NCBI GenBank assembly: GCA_963730735.1
Contig: CAVSSX010000007.1
Span: forward strand, 248,001 to 312,000
Origin: CAVSSX01 sp963730735
GTDB lineage: Bacteria; Actinomycetota; Acidimicrobiia; Acidimicrobiales; RAAP-2
DNA length: 64,000 bases
Reading direction: 5' to 3'
Shown here: piece by piece, positions 19,223 through 28,598 of the stretch
Position numbering within the stretch: the stretch's first letter is position 1
Layout of the letters: every line of letters begins with the position of its first letter
Program-made: the position numbers and the translations under genes
Notes under the pieces: model-generated
Databases searched by the model: none
The model's input: the letters and a program-made list of their open reading frames with translations, nothing else
Told to the model about the DNA's origin: nothing

Positions 19223-20064
19223 CCAGCAGGTTCAGCTTCGAGATCTGGTCGGTGGTCAACTTGGCCGACACGCCGTTCAGCGCCTTGGCCACGGCGGCGC
19301 TGTTCACCGAGTTCCGGATGACCGGGATGATGTGGTCGGCCGGCTCGAGGTGCTTGTTGTCGGTGAGGGCCACGAAGTTGTTGGAGACGACGTTGCCGTC
19401 ACTCGAGAACAGCTCGACCACCTGGACCTGGCCGTTCTTCAGGGCGGCCACGCTCAGCGGGCCGGCCTCGTCCAGCGACTTGAAGCTGGAGAAGTTGAGG
19501 CCGTAGACCGACTTGAGACCGGGCTCACAACCGGCGAAGGTCGGGCACTCGGGCGGGCCGCCCAGCACCATCTTGCTGGCGTAGGGCTTGAGGCTGGACA
19601 GCGTCGTCAGGTGGTCCTTCTTGGCCGTGGCCTTGGTGACGGCGAAGACGTTGGTGTCGATGGCCGGCGCCGGATTGAGCACGGTGGCCCCGGACGACTT
19701 GAGCTTGGCCTTGAGGGCCGGGACCGCCGTGTCGATGTTGTTGCCGGCGGCGACGACCTTGCCGCCGTTCAGGTAGTCGAGCAGGGTGCCGGCGTAGTCG
19801 GGCTCGAGGTCGATCTGACCCTTCTCGAGGGCCGGGACCACCACCGCCCGGGTGCCCAGGGCGGGCTCGACCTTCACCGTGTAGCCGGCCTTCTGGAGGA
19901 CGTCGCCGTAGAGGTTGGCCACGATGGCCTGTTCCTCGAAGTTGGTCGAGCCGATCACGATGGTCGGCTTGGCCGTGGCCGCCCCGGCCAACGAGGCGGG
20001 GACCGTGACCGCCAGCTCCCAGCGCCATGGCGGCGCCCCCGAGCAGTGCTCTCGTGATCTTCAT
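19152..20064 (-). CDS. OpuC/ProX-type compatible-solute binding protein, frameshifted in the signal peptide
   Basis: Captures a quaternary-amine osmoprotectant (glycine betaine, choline or similar) outside the membrane. The mature part starts near AKPTIVIGSTNFEEQAI, the classic OpuAC-domain opening, and contains ALGTRAVV, DLEPDYAGT and VELFSSDGNVV. The start is MKITRALLGGAAMAL at 20064 with AGGAGG at 20073-20078, but the frame breaks near 20020. Restoring one GC (GGAGCGCTGG) gives a normal signal peptide and about 304 residues. It is the last gene after two permeases on the minus strand, behind its own AT-rich gap. The ligand is inferred from the family. Confidence 0.9.
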
Positions 20065-20144
20065 GTCGTGCCTCCTGACCATTCGCGGCTGCTCAGGGCG
20101 ATACCCATTGCGCGCGATTTCGTAAAATTGTCGTCAGCGGCCTG

Positions 20145-20175
20145 TAATCATGACTGAATCTGTCGGATTTGTCAA
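20145..20175 (-). promoter_or_regulatory. Candidate promoter for the solute-binding protein
   Basis: The 114-base gap 20065-20178 is strikingly AT-rich for this genome. On the minus strand TTGACA (20175-20170) is followed after 17 bases by CATGAT (20152-20147). This would let the binding protein be expressed above its permeases, as is common for ABC systems. Confidence 0.45.
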
Positions 20176-20178
20176 AAA

Positions 20179-20916
20179 CTACGAGCCGTCCTGCGCCATG
20201 CGGACGTCGGCCCGGTTGGCCGGGCCGAGCAGCGACCGCCGCCCCTTCTTGCGCAACGGCAGCGGGGTCAGCGCCCGCTGGGCCAGGCCCATCAGCCCGG
20301 CCACCAGGGCCGCCAGGGCGGCCACCAGGATGGCCCCGCTGAAGGCCTCGACCGTGTCCTGGCTGTCGAGGCCCGAGATGACGTAGGTCCCGAGGTCGGT
20401 GTAGCTCACGTACGCGGCCAGCGTGGAGGTGGCCACCACCTCGATGGCCGCCGTCCGGATCCCGGCCATGACGAAGGGGAGGGCCAGCGGTGCCTCGACG
20501 CGCACCAGCACCTGGGTCCCGGTGAGGCCCATGGCCACGGCGGCGTCGCGGACGTCGGGGTCCACCTGGCGCATGCCCACGTAGGTATTGGTGAGGATGG
20601 GCGGGATGGCCAGGATCAACAGGGCCAGCCACGAGGCCAGGAAGCCGCCCCAGGTGAGCGAGATGCTGGGCTGGATGGCCAGCAGCGTGAGCAGGGCCAG
20701 GGTCGGCACGGCCCGGAAGGCATTGGCGGCGTTGACGGCGACCAGTCCCCCGCGACCGGTGTGGCCCAGGATCACCCCCAGCCCGCCGCCGATCAGCACC
20801 GCCGCCGCCACCACGGCCAGCGAGAGCCACGCCTGGCGGAGGAACAACTCGGGGATCCCGTTGGCCCCCGACCAGTTGTCCCGGAACCAGTCGACGACCT
20901 CGTTGGCGAAGTGCAC
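20179..20916 (-). CDS. OpuC-type ABC permease (second)
   Basis: Inner-membrane half of the osmoprotectant importer. The 245-residue protein has about six hydrophobic segments and the permease-ATPase coupling region around DVRDAAVAMGLTGTQVLVRVEAPLALP, the EAA loop of the binding-protein-dependent permease family. GTG start (VHFANEVVDWF) two bases after the stop of the first permease. An upstream in-frame start would overlap that gene. C-terminal 35 residues are basic and probably cytosolic. Confidence 0.9.
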   Translation of the reverse strand: MHFANEVVDWFRDNWSGANGIPELFLRQAWLSLAVVAAAVLIGGGLGVILGHTGRGGLVAVNAANAFRAVPTLALLTLLAIQPSISLTWGGFLASWLALLILAIPPILTNTYVGMRQVDPDVRDAAVAMGLTGTQVLVRVEAPLALPFVMAGIRTAAIEVVATSTLAAYVSYTDLGTYVISGLDSQDTVEAFSGAILVAALAALVAGLMGLAQRALTPLPLRKKGRRSLLGPANRADVRMAQDGS

Positions 20917-20918
20917 GG

Positions 20919-21602
20919 TCAGGCACCGCCTCGGGCCCGGCGGGGTCGGCGGGCCCACGGGAGCGTCACGTACTGGACGATCACCAAGAGCAGGTCGGCG
21001 ACGGCGGCCAGCGCCACCGAGAGCACCAGGCCGACGATGATCGGCGTGTAGTAGGTGGTGGAGAAGCCGTAGGTGAAGAGTTGACCGAGGCCGCCGAGGC
21101 CGATCAGCGCCGTCACCGTCACCAGGCCGATGACCGTGGACGTGGCCACCCGCAGGCCGGCAAACATGAAGGGCAGCGCCAAGGGGAGGTCCACCTTCAC
21201 CAGGGCTGCCCCGGGCGAGTAGCCCATGGCCCGGGCGGCGTCACGGGCGTCCTCGGGGACCGCGTCGAGGCCGGCCACCATGTTCCAGATGAGGATCAGC
21301 AGGGTGTAGCCGACCAGGGCGATCTCGGCCGTGGTGTACGAGGCCACGTACCCGGTGATGGGGCCGAGGATGGCGAAGAGGGCGAGCGACGGGATGATGT
21401 ACAGGGCGCTGGCGATGCCGAAGACCGGGGGACGCACCAGGCGGAAGCGCCACGCCAGCAGGGCCAGCGGGAGCGAGATGACGACCCCGATCCCGACGGC
21501 GATCAGGGTGAGCTGGATGTGCTGGATCAGATCGGCGCTGATCTGGCTCCAGTTCTGCTGGACGTAGCTCCACCGGAAGAACGGCTGCGCGTCGGCCAGC
21601 AC
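20919..21602 (-). CDS. OpuC-type ABC permease (first)
   Basis: Second membrane subunit of the osmoprotectant importer. The 227-residue protein has several hydrophobic helices and an EAA loop (DARDAARAMGYSPGAALVKVDLP). The GTG start at 21602 lacks a ribosome site, but TATCGT ends six bases upstream, fitting a leaderless transcript that covers both permeases. It is divergent from the ATPase gene, 85 bases away, so the two halves of one transporter are driven from one shared intergenic region. Confidence 0.9.
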   Translation of the reverse strand: MLADAQPFFRWSYVQQNWSQISADLIQHIQLTLIAVGIGVVISLPLALLAWRFRLVRPPVFGIASALYIIPSLALFAILGPITGYVASYTTAEIALVGYTLLILIWNMVAGLDAVPEDARDAARAMGYSPGAALVKVDLPLALPFMFAGLRVATSTVIGLVTVTALIGLGGLGQLFTYGFSTTYYTPIIVGLVLSVALAAVADLLLVIVQYVTLPWARRPRRARGGA

Positions 21603-21608
21603 GTCACG

Positions 21609-21678
21609 ACGATAGCGGTGGGGGCCCGGCGGCGGCCGGACGAACGTCGGTGTCTCGGGCGCGCCCCCTCACTAACGT
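21609..21678. promoter_or_regulatory. Divergent promoter region of the OpuC-like transporter
   Basis: Minus strand: TATCGT (21614-21609) ends six bases before the permease GTG. Plus strand: TAACGT (21673-21678) ends nine bases before the ATPase ATG at 21688. Both suggest leaderless or near-leaderless mRNAs. No inverted repeat that would mark a shared operator was noticed. Confidence 0.45.
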
Positions 21679-21687
21679 GGCGGCACC

Positions 21688-22803
21688 ATGATCACGCTGG
21701 ACCAGGTGTCGAAGCGCTACGGCCGGGACGAGGTCGCCGTGGAGAGCCTGTCGCTCACCATCGACGACGGTGAGCTGTGCGCCTTCGTGGGGCCGTCGGG
21801 CTGCGGCAAGACCACGACGCTGCGCATGATCAACCGGCTGATCGAGCCGAGCGGTGGCCGGATCCTCATCGGCGGCGAGAACGTGCTGGCCATGGACCCG
21901 GTCAAGCTCCGGCGGGGCATCGGCTACGTGATCCAGCAGGGCGGCCTGTTCCCGCACAAACGGGTCATCGACAACGTGGGCACCGTGCCCCGGCTGCTCG
22001 GCTGGGACAAGAAGCGGGTGGCCGACCGGTCGAACGAGCTGCTCGAGCTGGTCGGTCTGGACCCGGACCGGTACGGCCAGCGGTTCCCCCACGAGCTGTC
22101 GGGGGGCGAGCGACAGCGGGTCGGGGTCGCCCGGGCGCTCGCGGCCGACCCGCCGGTGCTGTTGATGGACGAACCCTTCGCCGCCGTCGACCCGGTGACC
22201 CGGACACGGCTGCAGAACCAGTTCCTCGAGCTCCAGGCGCAGCTGGGCAAGACCATCGTCTTCGTCACCCACGACATCGACGAGGCGGCCAAGCTGGGCA
22301 ACCGCATCGCCGTGCTCTCGCGCGGCGGGGTGCTCGAGCAGCTCGACACCCCGGCCGAGGTGCTCGGTCGGCCGGCCACGCCGTTCGTCGCCGACTTCGT
22401 GGGGACCGACCGGGGCGTCCGGCGGCTGGCCGTGGTCGGCGTGGAGGCGGGCGACCTCGACCACCCACCGGTGGTGACCCAGAGCATGTCCATGGCCGAG
22501 GCCCGGGCGGCCGCCGACGGGTCCGACAGCCAGTGGGCCGTCGTCGTCGACGCCCAGGGCGTGCTGGCCGGTTGGGTGCCGCTCGAGCCGGGCCTCGAGG
22601 GCACGGTGGCCGAGCGGTCGGCCCGCTTCGCCGTGGAGATCCCCCTCGGCAGCACGCTGCGGGTGGCCCTGGCCCAGATGCTCGAGCACGACGTGAGCTG
22701 GGTCCCCGTGGCCGAGGACGACCGCTACCTCGGCGTCCTGACCCCCGACGGGTTGCACGCCGCCATGCGCCGCTCGGTCGGGGGCCAGGCCGTCGAGACC
22801 TGA
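21688..22803 (+). CDS. OpuCA-type ABC transporter ATPase with CBS region
   Basis: Energises the betaine/choline-type importer. The 371-residue protein has Walker A GPSGCGKTT (35-43), the Q-loop IQQGGLFPH, signature LSGGERQR and Walker B LLMDEPFAAVDP, then a C-terminal extension (about 255-371) with CBS-like features (VVTQSMSMAEARAA, VSWVPVAEDDRYLGVL). CBS domains in OpuA/OpuC ATPases sense ionic strength, so osmotic control by this domain is plausible. It is transcribed away from its permeases. pgeF follows after 13 bases. Confidence 0.93.
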   Translation: MITLDQVSKRYGRDEVAVESLSLTIDDGELCAFVGPSGCGKTTTLRMINRLIEPSGGRILIGGENVLAMDPVKLRRGIGYVIQQGGLFPHKRVIDNVGTVPRLLGWDKKRVADRSNELLELVGLDPDRYGQRFPHELSGGERQRVGVARALAADPPVLLMDEPFAAVDPVTRTRLQNQFLELQAQLGKTIVFVTHDIDEAAKLGNRIAVLSRGGVLEQLDTPAEVLGRPATPFVADFVGTDRGVRRLAVVGVEAGDLDHPPVVTQSMSMAEARAAADGSDSQWAVVVDAQGVLAGWVPLEPGLEGTVAERSARFAVEIPLGSTLRVALAQMLEHDVSWVPVAEDDRYLGVLTPDGLHAAMRRSVGGQAVET

Positions 22804-22816
22804 GCGGCGGACGGCC

Positions 22817-23642
22817 ATGACCGTGTCCCCCTCCGTCCCGGCCTTCGCCGTCACCGACGGGCCCTTCCCCGTCCTGCGCTGGCCGGCGGTGGTCGCCGCC
22901 GGGGTCGAGGCCATCGTCACCACCCGACACGGCGGGGTGTCGACCGGCCCCTACCGCTCCCTCAACCTGGGCCTCCACGTGGGCGACGACCCGGAGGCGG
23001 TGGCCGAGAACCGCCGTCGGGCGGCCGAGGCCGTCGGGGCCCGGGTCGACGACCTGGTCTTCGCCAACCAGGTCCACGGGCGGGCGGTGGCCGTCGTCGG
23101 TCCGGCCGAACGAGGTCGGGGGCTGCGATCGGCTCGACGACGCCCTCGACGGGGTGGACGCCCTGGTGACCGCCGAGCCGGGCGTGGCCCTGGTCATCCT
23201 GGTCGCCGACTGCGCCCCCCTGGTCCTCGTCGACCCCCTGGCCCGGGTCCTGGCGGTCGTCCACGCCGGGTGGCGGGGCACCACCGCCCGGGTGGCCGAG
23301 GCCGCCCTCGAGACCATGACCCGCCTCGGGGCGGCGCCCCACCGGGTGGTGGCCGGCATCGGGCCGGCGATCGGGCCGGACCGCTACCAGGTCGGCCCCG
23401 AGGTCGCCGAGGCCGTGACCACGGCCTTTGCCCACCCCGACGGGCTCCTTCGGGCCGACGGCACCGGACGCTGGACCTTCGACCTGTGGGCGGCCAACCA
23501 CCGCACCCTGGTCGAGGCGGGGGTGCCACCGGCGCAGATCCACCTGGCCGCGGTGGCCACGGGCGGCGACGGCCCGTTCTTCAGCGACCGCGACCAGCGA
23601 CCCTGCGGCCGGTTCGGGATCCTGGCCCGCATCCGCCCCTGA
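22817..23642 (+). CDS. pgeF: PgeF/YfiH-family peptidoglycan editing factor (multicopper-polyphenol-oxidase fold), frameshifted
   Basis: This family removes wrongly made UDP-MurNAc-L-Ser-type precursors and also has purine nucleoside phosphorylase/laccase-like activities. The N-terminal part reads TTRHGGVSTGPYRSLNLGLH and NQVHG, and the C-terminal part has ADCAPLVL, VHAGWRG and ATGGDGPFFSDR. His of NQVHG, Cys of DCAPL and His of VHAGW are the expected metal ligands. The frame breaks near 23108; adding a CG there joins the halves into about 275 residues. Lying just before murL and murD2, it fits a small cell-wall precursor cluster. Confidence 0.87.
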
Positions 23643-23659
23643 ACGGGGCGTCACGCCCG

Positions 23660-23665
23660 TAGCAT
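23660..23665 (+). promoter_or_regulatory. Candidate -10 box TAGCAT of the murL transcript
   Basis: TAGCAT lies 49 bases before the murL ATG, in the 72-base gap after pgeF. An AGAGGA ribosome site (23706-23710) precedes the ATG, so this transcript would have a leader. Confidence 0.35.
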
Positions 23666-23714
23666 GGGGCCCGCCCCGACGGTCCAGTGCGACCCGAGCA
23701 ACCCCAGAGGACCC

Positions 23715-25127
23715 ATGATCCACGACCCGGCCGACCGGTTCATCTACGAGGGCTACGACCTCGACCCCGACCGGGGTCGGCTGACCTGTCACTACGCCGT
23801 GGGCGGGCACCGGTTCACCGAGATGGTCACGTTCGCCCCGGGTGGCGACTGGGCCAGCCCGGCGGTGGCCGCCGCCGCCCGGCTGGTGTTCCTCCTGGCC
23901 GGCGTCTCGTACTTCAAGACCAGCGCCCCGGGCACCGTCGACCTCGGCCCACTGGCCGTCACCACCGCCGAGCGGGCGTTCCTGGCCCGCTACCTTCGGG
24001 CCGGACTGGGCGAGTTCGCCTACACCAACGACCTCGACCTCTCCGAGCTCAGGATCGTCGGGCCGGAGTTCGAGGCCCCCGAGCCGACCGTGACCCGACC
24101 CGGGCCGATGCCGGTCACCCCCTCGGCCGCGGCCCCGGTGCTCCGCCCCCTGGTGCCGTTCGGTGGGGGTATCGACTCCATCGTCACCGTCGAGGCCGTC
24201 CGGCAGCGGGCCCCGGGCGCCTCGCTCTTCGTCGTGAACCGGCCCGGCGATCGCTTCGCCGCCATCGAGGAACCGGCCGGCGTGACGGGGCTGCCGATCG
24301 TGCGGGCCGAACGCGAGATCGATCCCCAGCTGCTGCGGTCGACCGAGCTCGGGTTCTTGAACGGCCACGTGCCGGTCACCGGCATCCTCTCGGCCATCGC
24401 CGTGATGGCGGCGGCGCTCGGGGGCCACGACGCCGTCGTCATGTCCAACGAGTGGTCGGCCTCGGTGGGCAACCTGGTGGTCGACGGCGAGACCGTCAAC
24501 CACCAGTGGTCCAAGAGCCTCGAATTCGAGGAGGGCTTCGCCGGGCTGCTGGCCGAAGGGTCGCTCGAGCCGCTCGCCTACTTCTCCTTTCTCCGGGCCC
24601 GCAGCGAGCTCTGGGTGGCCGAGCGGTTCGCCGCCCTCCCGCAGTACCACGCCAGTTTCCGCAGCTGTAACCGGGCCTTCCTCATCGACCCGGCCGCCCG
24701 GCTCGACCACTGGTGCGGCGTGTGCGACAAGTGCTGCTTCATCGACCTGATCCTGGCCCCGTTCCTCGGGCCCGAGGCATTGGACCGGATCTTCGCCGGT
24801 CGGGAGCCGCTGGCCCAGCCCGATCTGGCCGGTCGGTTCGCCACCCTGCTCGGCCTGGCGCCCGATGCCAAGCCGTTCGAGTGCGTCGGCGACGTCGGCG
24901 AATGCCGCACGGCGCTCACCCTGGCCGCCGCCCGACCCGACCGCCACGCCAACCGACTGCTCGGCGAGCTGGCGGCGGCGCTGGCCGCCACCGGCGACGA
25001 CCTCGACGGTCCCGACCGGCTGTTGCAACCGATGGGCCCGGACTTCGTGCCCGCCGCCTATCGCACCGACGGCCCCGAGCTAGCCGGACGACCTCGTGAC
25101 GCCGCGCCCCACGATCAGCTGGTCTGA
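23715..25127 (+). CDS. murL: MurL, UDP-MurNAc-L-Ala-L-Glu epimerase
   Basis: Epimerises the terminal L-Glu of UDP-MurNAc-L-Ala-L-Glu to D-Glu, an ATP-using reaction described with MurD2 in Xanthomonas. The 470-residue protein has the conserved FGGGIDS (149-155), a PP-loop-like nucleotide site, NEWSASVGN (245-253), and a Cys cluster (HWCGVCDKCC, Cys334, 337, 340, 341) that could bind metal. It is directly followed, with a 32-base overlap, by a Mur ligase that matches MurD2, and this pairing is the best support for the call. The ATG at 23715 has AGAGGA upstream. I recognise the family by motifs and context; activity is inferred. Confidence 0.85.
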   Translation: MIHDPADRFIYEGYDLDPDRGRLTCHYAVGGHRFTEMVTFAPGGDWASPAVAAAARLVFLLAGVSYFKTSAPGTVDLGPLAVTTAERAFLARYLRAGLGEFAYTNDLDLSELRIVGPEFEAPEPTVTRPGPMPVTPSAAAPVLRPLVPFGGGIDSIVTVEAVRQRAPGASLFVVNRPGDRFAAIEEPAGVTGLPIVRAEREIDPQLLRSTELGFLNGHVPVTGILSAIAVMAAALGGHDAVVMSNEWSASVGNLVVDGETVNHQWSKSLEFEEGFAGLLAEGSLEPLAYFSFLRARSELWVAERFAALPQYHASFRSCNRAFLIDPAARLDHWCGVCDKCCFIDLILAPFLGPEALDRIFAGREPLAQPDLAGRFATLLGLAPDAKPFECVGDVGECRTALTLAAARPDRHANRLLGELAAALAATGDDLDGPDRLLQPMGPDFVPAAYRTDGPELAGRPRDAAPHDQLV

Positions 25128-26425
25128 CCTCCGGGGCCGCTCGGTCGGGGTGTGGGGGCTCGGCGTCGAGGGTGCCGCCAACCTCCGACGCCTCGACGCC
25201 CTCGGGGTGGCGGCCGTCCTGGTCGACGACCGTCCTCCGCCCGCAGGCGTGGACGGCCGCCAGGTGGTGGCCACCGCCCACGGGGGTCTCGACCTCCTGC
25301 TGCGCTGCGACGTCGTGGTCAAGACCCCGGGCATCAGCCGGTATCGGCCCGAGGTGGCCCGACTCGAGGCGGCCGGGATCCCGGTGGTCGGCGGCCTCGG
25401 CCTGTGGCTGGAGGAGGTCGACCGGGACCGGGTCGTGCTGGTGACCGGCACCAAGGGCAAGAGCACCACGACCTCCATCGCCGGCCACCTGCTCACCGGG
25501 CTCGGCCACCGGCCCCTCCTCGGCGGGAACATCGGCCAGCCCCCCTACGACCCCCTCCTCACCGGGCCGTTCGACTACGTGGTCGTCGAGACCTCGAGCT
25601 ACCAGGCGACCGATGTCGGCACGTCGCCACCGGTGGTGGCCGTGACCTCGCTCTTCCCCGACCACCTGGACTGGCACGGCGACGAGGCCACCTACTTCCG
25701 CGACAAGCTCTCGATCTGCACCCGGCCCGGGGCCCGGCTGACGGTGGCCAACGGGGACAGCGAGCTCCTGGCCGCCCGCCGGGCGTCGCTCGGGCCCGAG
25801 GTGCGCTGGGTCCCGGCGCCGGGTTCCGACGTCCCCCGGTGGATCGAGGCCCTCGGTCTGCGCGGCCGTCACAACGCCCGCAACGCGGCCATCGCCGGCG
25901 GCCGTCCTGGAGGCGCTCGGCGTCCCCGGGGCCGACGACCCCGACGCCCTGGCCGACGCCGCCCGCGGCTTCGAGGGCCTGCCCAGCCGACTGCGGTCGA
26001 TCGGGCGCCGCGGCGGGGTGGAGTTCGTGGACGACAGCCTGTCGACGAACGTGCTCCCGACCCTGGCGGCGCTGGAGGGCTTCGCCGATCGACGGGTGGC
26101 CCTGCTGGTCGGCGGCTACGACCGGGGGATCGACTACGCCCCGCTGGCCGAAGCCGTGGCCGGGCGGTCGGAGGACACGCTCGTGCTCACCCTGCCCGAC
26201 AGCGGGCCGAGGATCCACCGGACCATCGACGCCCACCCGGGGCCGCCGACCGAGGTCATCGACTGCGCCAGCCTGGGCGACGCCGTGGCCCTCGGCTACT
26301 CGTGGGCCGTGCCCGACGGGGTCGTGCTGCTCTCGCCGGCCGCCCCGAGCTTCGGGCAGTTCGCCGACTACCGGCAGCGGGCCGACGCCTTCGCCGACGC
26401 CATGGCGACCTGCGGCCCGGACTGA
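25096..26425 (+). CDS. murD2: MurD2, UDP-MurNAc-L-Ala:L-Glu ligase, frameshifted
   Basis: Adds L-Glu (not D-Glu) to UDP-MurNAc-L-Ala, making the substrate of MurL. N-terminal Rossmann-like region GVWGLGVEGAANL (18-30), ATP loop GTKGKST (118-124), ETSSYQ, HNARNAA and a C-terminal ligase domain (EFVDDSLSTN, GGYDRGIDY, LLSPAAPSFGQF). The frame breaks near 25897. Restoring CG in GGCGGCC yields one protein of about 443 residues, the MurD length. The GTG start lies inside the murL 3' end. A classical MurD is also possible from sequence alone. The murL partner argues for MurD2. Confidence 0.85.
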
Positions 26426-26433
26426 GCCACCCG

Positions 26434-27807
26434 TCAGGGCGCCGGGAGCAGGACCCCGGGGTTCAAGATCCCGGCTGGATCGAGGGCGGCCTTGATGGCG
26501 GCGAAGGCGGCGAGCTCCTCGGGGCTGCGATTGAGGTGCAGCCAGCGCCGCTTGGCCGTCCCGATCCCGTGCTCGGCGCTGATGCTGCCCCCGAGCCCCG
26601 CCGCGTGGACCAGCACCCGGTCGTCGACCGTGTCGTCGTCGGGCGCCAGGCCGGTGACGTTGACGTGGACGTTGCCGTCGGCGACGTGACCCCACAACCA
26701 CGTGGCCGCGCCGGGTGCCACCTGGCGCACCACGCCGGGGATCGACTCGACGAAGTCGGCCAACGCCGGGGCCGGCAGGGTGACGTCCATCTTGTGGGGC
26801 TGGCCGAGGCCGTTGACCGCCTCGGAGTGTCCTTCCCGGTAGCGCCAGAGCTGGGCCCGGCGGGGGGCGTCGACGGCCACGGCCACGTCGGCCACGTCGG
26901 CCAGGCCGTCGATGGCCGCCGCCACCTCGGCGGTCGGGTCCGACATCCCGGCCACTTCGACCAGCAGGTAGGCGGGGTGGTGATCGGGGAAGGGTGGGGC
27001 CAGAGAGAGGGCCTCGCAGACGAGGGCCACCCCGGCGTCCACGAAGAACTCGACCGCCTGGAGCTCGGGCAGCGCCCGGCGGAGCTCGGCCGCGGCTTCG
27101 ACCGCCGAGGCCACCTCGGCGAAGGCCAACAGGGCCACCACCGTCTCGGGTCGCGGCGGGACCAGGCGCAGCCGCACCCGGGTCACCACCCCGAGCGTGC
27201 CCTCGCTCCCGCACAGCAGGCCCGGCAGGTCGTAGCCGGTGTTGTCCTTCAGCAGCCCGCCGAGGTGGGAGATGACCGACCCGGTGCCGAGCACCGCTTC
27301 GATGCCCAGGACCTGGGCCCGCGTGGCCCCGTGGGCCAGCACGTGGAGCCCGCCGGCGTTGGTGCCCACGGTGCCGCCGACGGTGGCCGAGTCCCGACTG
27401 GCCAGGTCGACCCCGTAGACCCAGCCGGCGGCGGCGGCGGCCCGCTGCACGTCGCCGATGGTCGCCCCGGCGCCCGCGGTGAGCTGGCCCGAGAGCGGGT
27501 CGACCGGTCCCACCTCGGCCAGCCGTCGCAGACTGAGCACCACCTCGCCGCCGAGCGGCACCCCGCCACCGACCAGCCCGGTGTTGCCGCCCTGGGGCAC
27601 CAACGCCACGCCCGCCGTCCGACAGCGGTCCACCACCCCCGCCACCTCGGCGGTCGTGGCCGGGCGGACCACGGCCGGGGACGTTCCCTCGAAGCGTCCG
27701 GTCCAGTCACGGGCATACGAGGCGACGACCTCGCGGTCGACCACCACGTGCTCGGGGCCGACGACCGCTCGGAGATCGTCGAGAACGCGCCGGTCCAGCG
27801 GTGCCAT
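26434..27807 (-). CDS. FAD-linked D-2-hydroxyacid dehydrogenase (GlcD/D-LDH family)
   Basis: Flavoprotein of the vanillyl-alcohol-oxidase fold that oxidises a D-2-hydroxy acid (glycolate, D-lactate or D-2-hydroxyglutarate). The 457-residue protein has an N-terminal FAD-binding domain (VPQGGNTGLVGGG, TVGGTVGTNAGG, LLCGSEGTLGVVT) and a C-terminal cap with WGHVADGNVHVN, SAEHGIGTAKR and LDPAGILNPG, the metal and substrate signatures of this group. Convergent with murD2, with only eight bases between stops. No glcE/glcF subunits adjoin it, so it is a stand-alone enzyme. The exact substrate cannot be told. Confidence 0.93.
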   Translation of the reverse strand: MAPLDRRVLDDLRAVVGPEHVVVDREVVASYARDWTGRFEGTSPAVVRPATTAEVAGVVDRCRTAGVALVPQGGNTGLVGGGVPLGGEVVLSLRRLAEVGPVDPLSGQLTAGAGATIGDVQRAAAAAGWVYGVDLASRDSATVGGTVGTNAGGLHVLAHGATRAQVLGIEAVLGTGSVISHLGGLLKDNTGYDLPGLLCGSEGTLGVVTRVRLRLVPPRPETVVALLAFAEVASAVEAAAELRRALPELQAVEFFVDAGVALVCEALSLAPPFPDHHPAYLLVEVAGMSDPTAEVAAAIDGLADVADVAVAVDAPRRAQLWRYREGHSEAVNGLGQPHKMDVTLPAPALADFVESIPGVVRQVAPGAATWLWGHVADGNVHVNVTGLAPDDDTVDDRVLVHAAGLGGSISAEHGIGTAKRRWLHLNRSPEELAAFAAIKAALDPAGILNPGVLLPAP

Positions 27808-27886
27808 CCCCCGATACTGGCACGGTCGGGTCCCGAGGCTCCTCGCCGCGCCGGGGCCGGCCCCGGTCAGCCGGCCCTCGGCCGAC

Positions 27887-28555
27887 TCAGCCGACCGTGA
27901 CGGCGGGCGCCGAGGCTTCCCGGTCGTCGAGGAAGGACCACCAGGCCCGGGCGGCGGCGTCGGCGGCGTCGGCCACCTCGGCCAGGTCCTCCGGGCTGGC
28001 CACGAGCGTGGCCAGGGCGTCGATCGACCACTCGGCGTGCGACGCCTCCATCGAGGCGTGCACGTCCCAGAAGCGGGTTCCCCGGTCGTCGATCCCGTAG
28101 TGGGAACGGAGCCCGTCCGCCTTGGAGGCGGCGATGGCCTCCGACTGCAGCTCGTAGGCGGCCAGGGCGGCCAGGGCGGCGCGCGGGCTGCGGCGGGTGG
28201 CCGCCGTCTGGCAGGCCACCACGTCGGCCGTGGCCGGCGTGGCCGGCACCTCGGACCGGGCCCCGACGGCGTCGGCGAAGGACTCGAACAGCTCGGTGTG
28301 GGCCACCGGTCGGCCCAGCTCGTCGGCCAGGTTGGCCGCCACGAACTGGCGGGCCGGGCCCGGGGGCAGGTCGTCGACCACCGTGTCGAGCACGCCCGGC
28401 AGGGCTCGCTCGATGGTCCGGTACTGCTCGGCGTACGTGGCCAGCTCCGACCGGTCCAGCGTCCCGGCCTCCCACCGTCGGTAGAAGGGGTGCTCGAGGA
28501 GTCGACGCCCCTCGATCGAACGAAGCAGGGTCTCGCGCAGCTGGTCTCGGTCCAT
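27887..28555 (-). CDS. PqqC/TenA-like iron-containing redox enzyme
   Basis: The 222-residue all-helical protein resembles the haem-oxygenase-like di-metal group (CADD/PqqC/TenA): LLEHPFYRRWEAGTLDRSEL, YAEQYRTIERALP, a central region with Glu and His residues (NLADELGRPVAHTELFESF) and a late DVHASMEASHAEW. These are the positions that hold the metal in the family. The substrate is unknown; relatives make p-aminobenzoate or cleave lipids and thiamine precursors. The ATG at 28555 has no ribosome site but a TACTGT box ends seven bases upstream. Confidence 0.75.
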   Translation of the reverse strand: MDRDQLRETLLRSIEGRRLLEHPFYRRWEAGTLDRSELATYAEQYRTIERALPGVLDTVVDDLPPGPARQFVAANLADELGRPVAHTELFESFADAVGARSEVPATPATADVVACQTAATRRSPRAALAALAAYELQSEAIAASKADGLRSHYGIDDRGTRFWDVHASMEASHAEWSIDALATLVASPEDLAEVADAADAAARAWWSFLDDREASAPAVTVG

Positions 28556-28562
28556 GCCCGCC

Positions 28563-28568
28563 ACAGTA
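28563..28568 (-). promoter_or_regulatory. -10 box TACTGT, leaderless
   Basis: TACTGT on the minus strand ends seven bases before the ATG of the PqqC-like gene. Confidence 0.5.
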
Positions 28569-28598
28569 GACCGGGGGCGACCGGTCAGGCCGGGTAGG

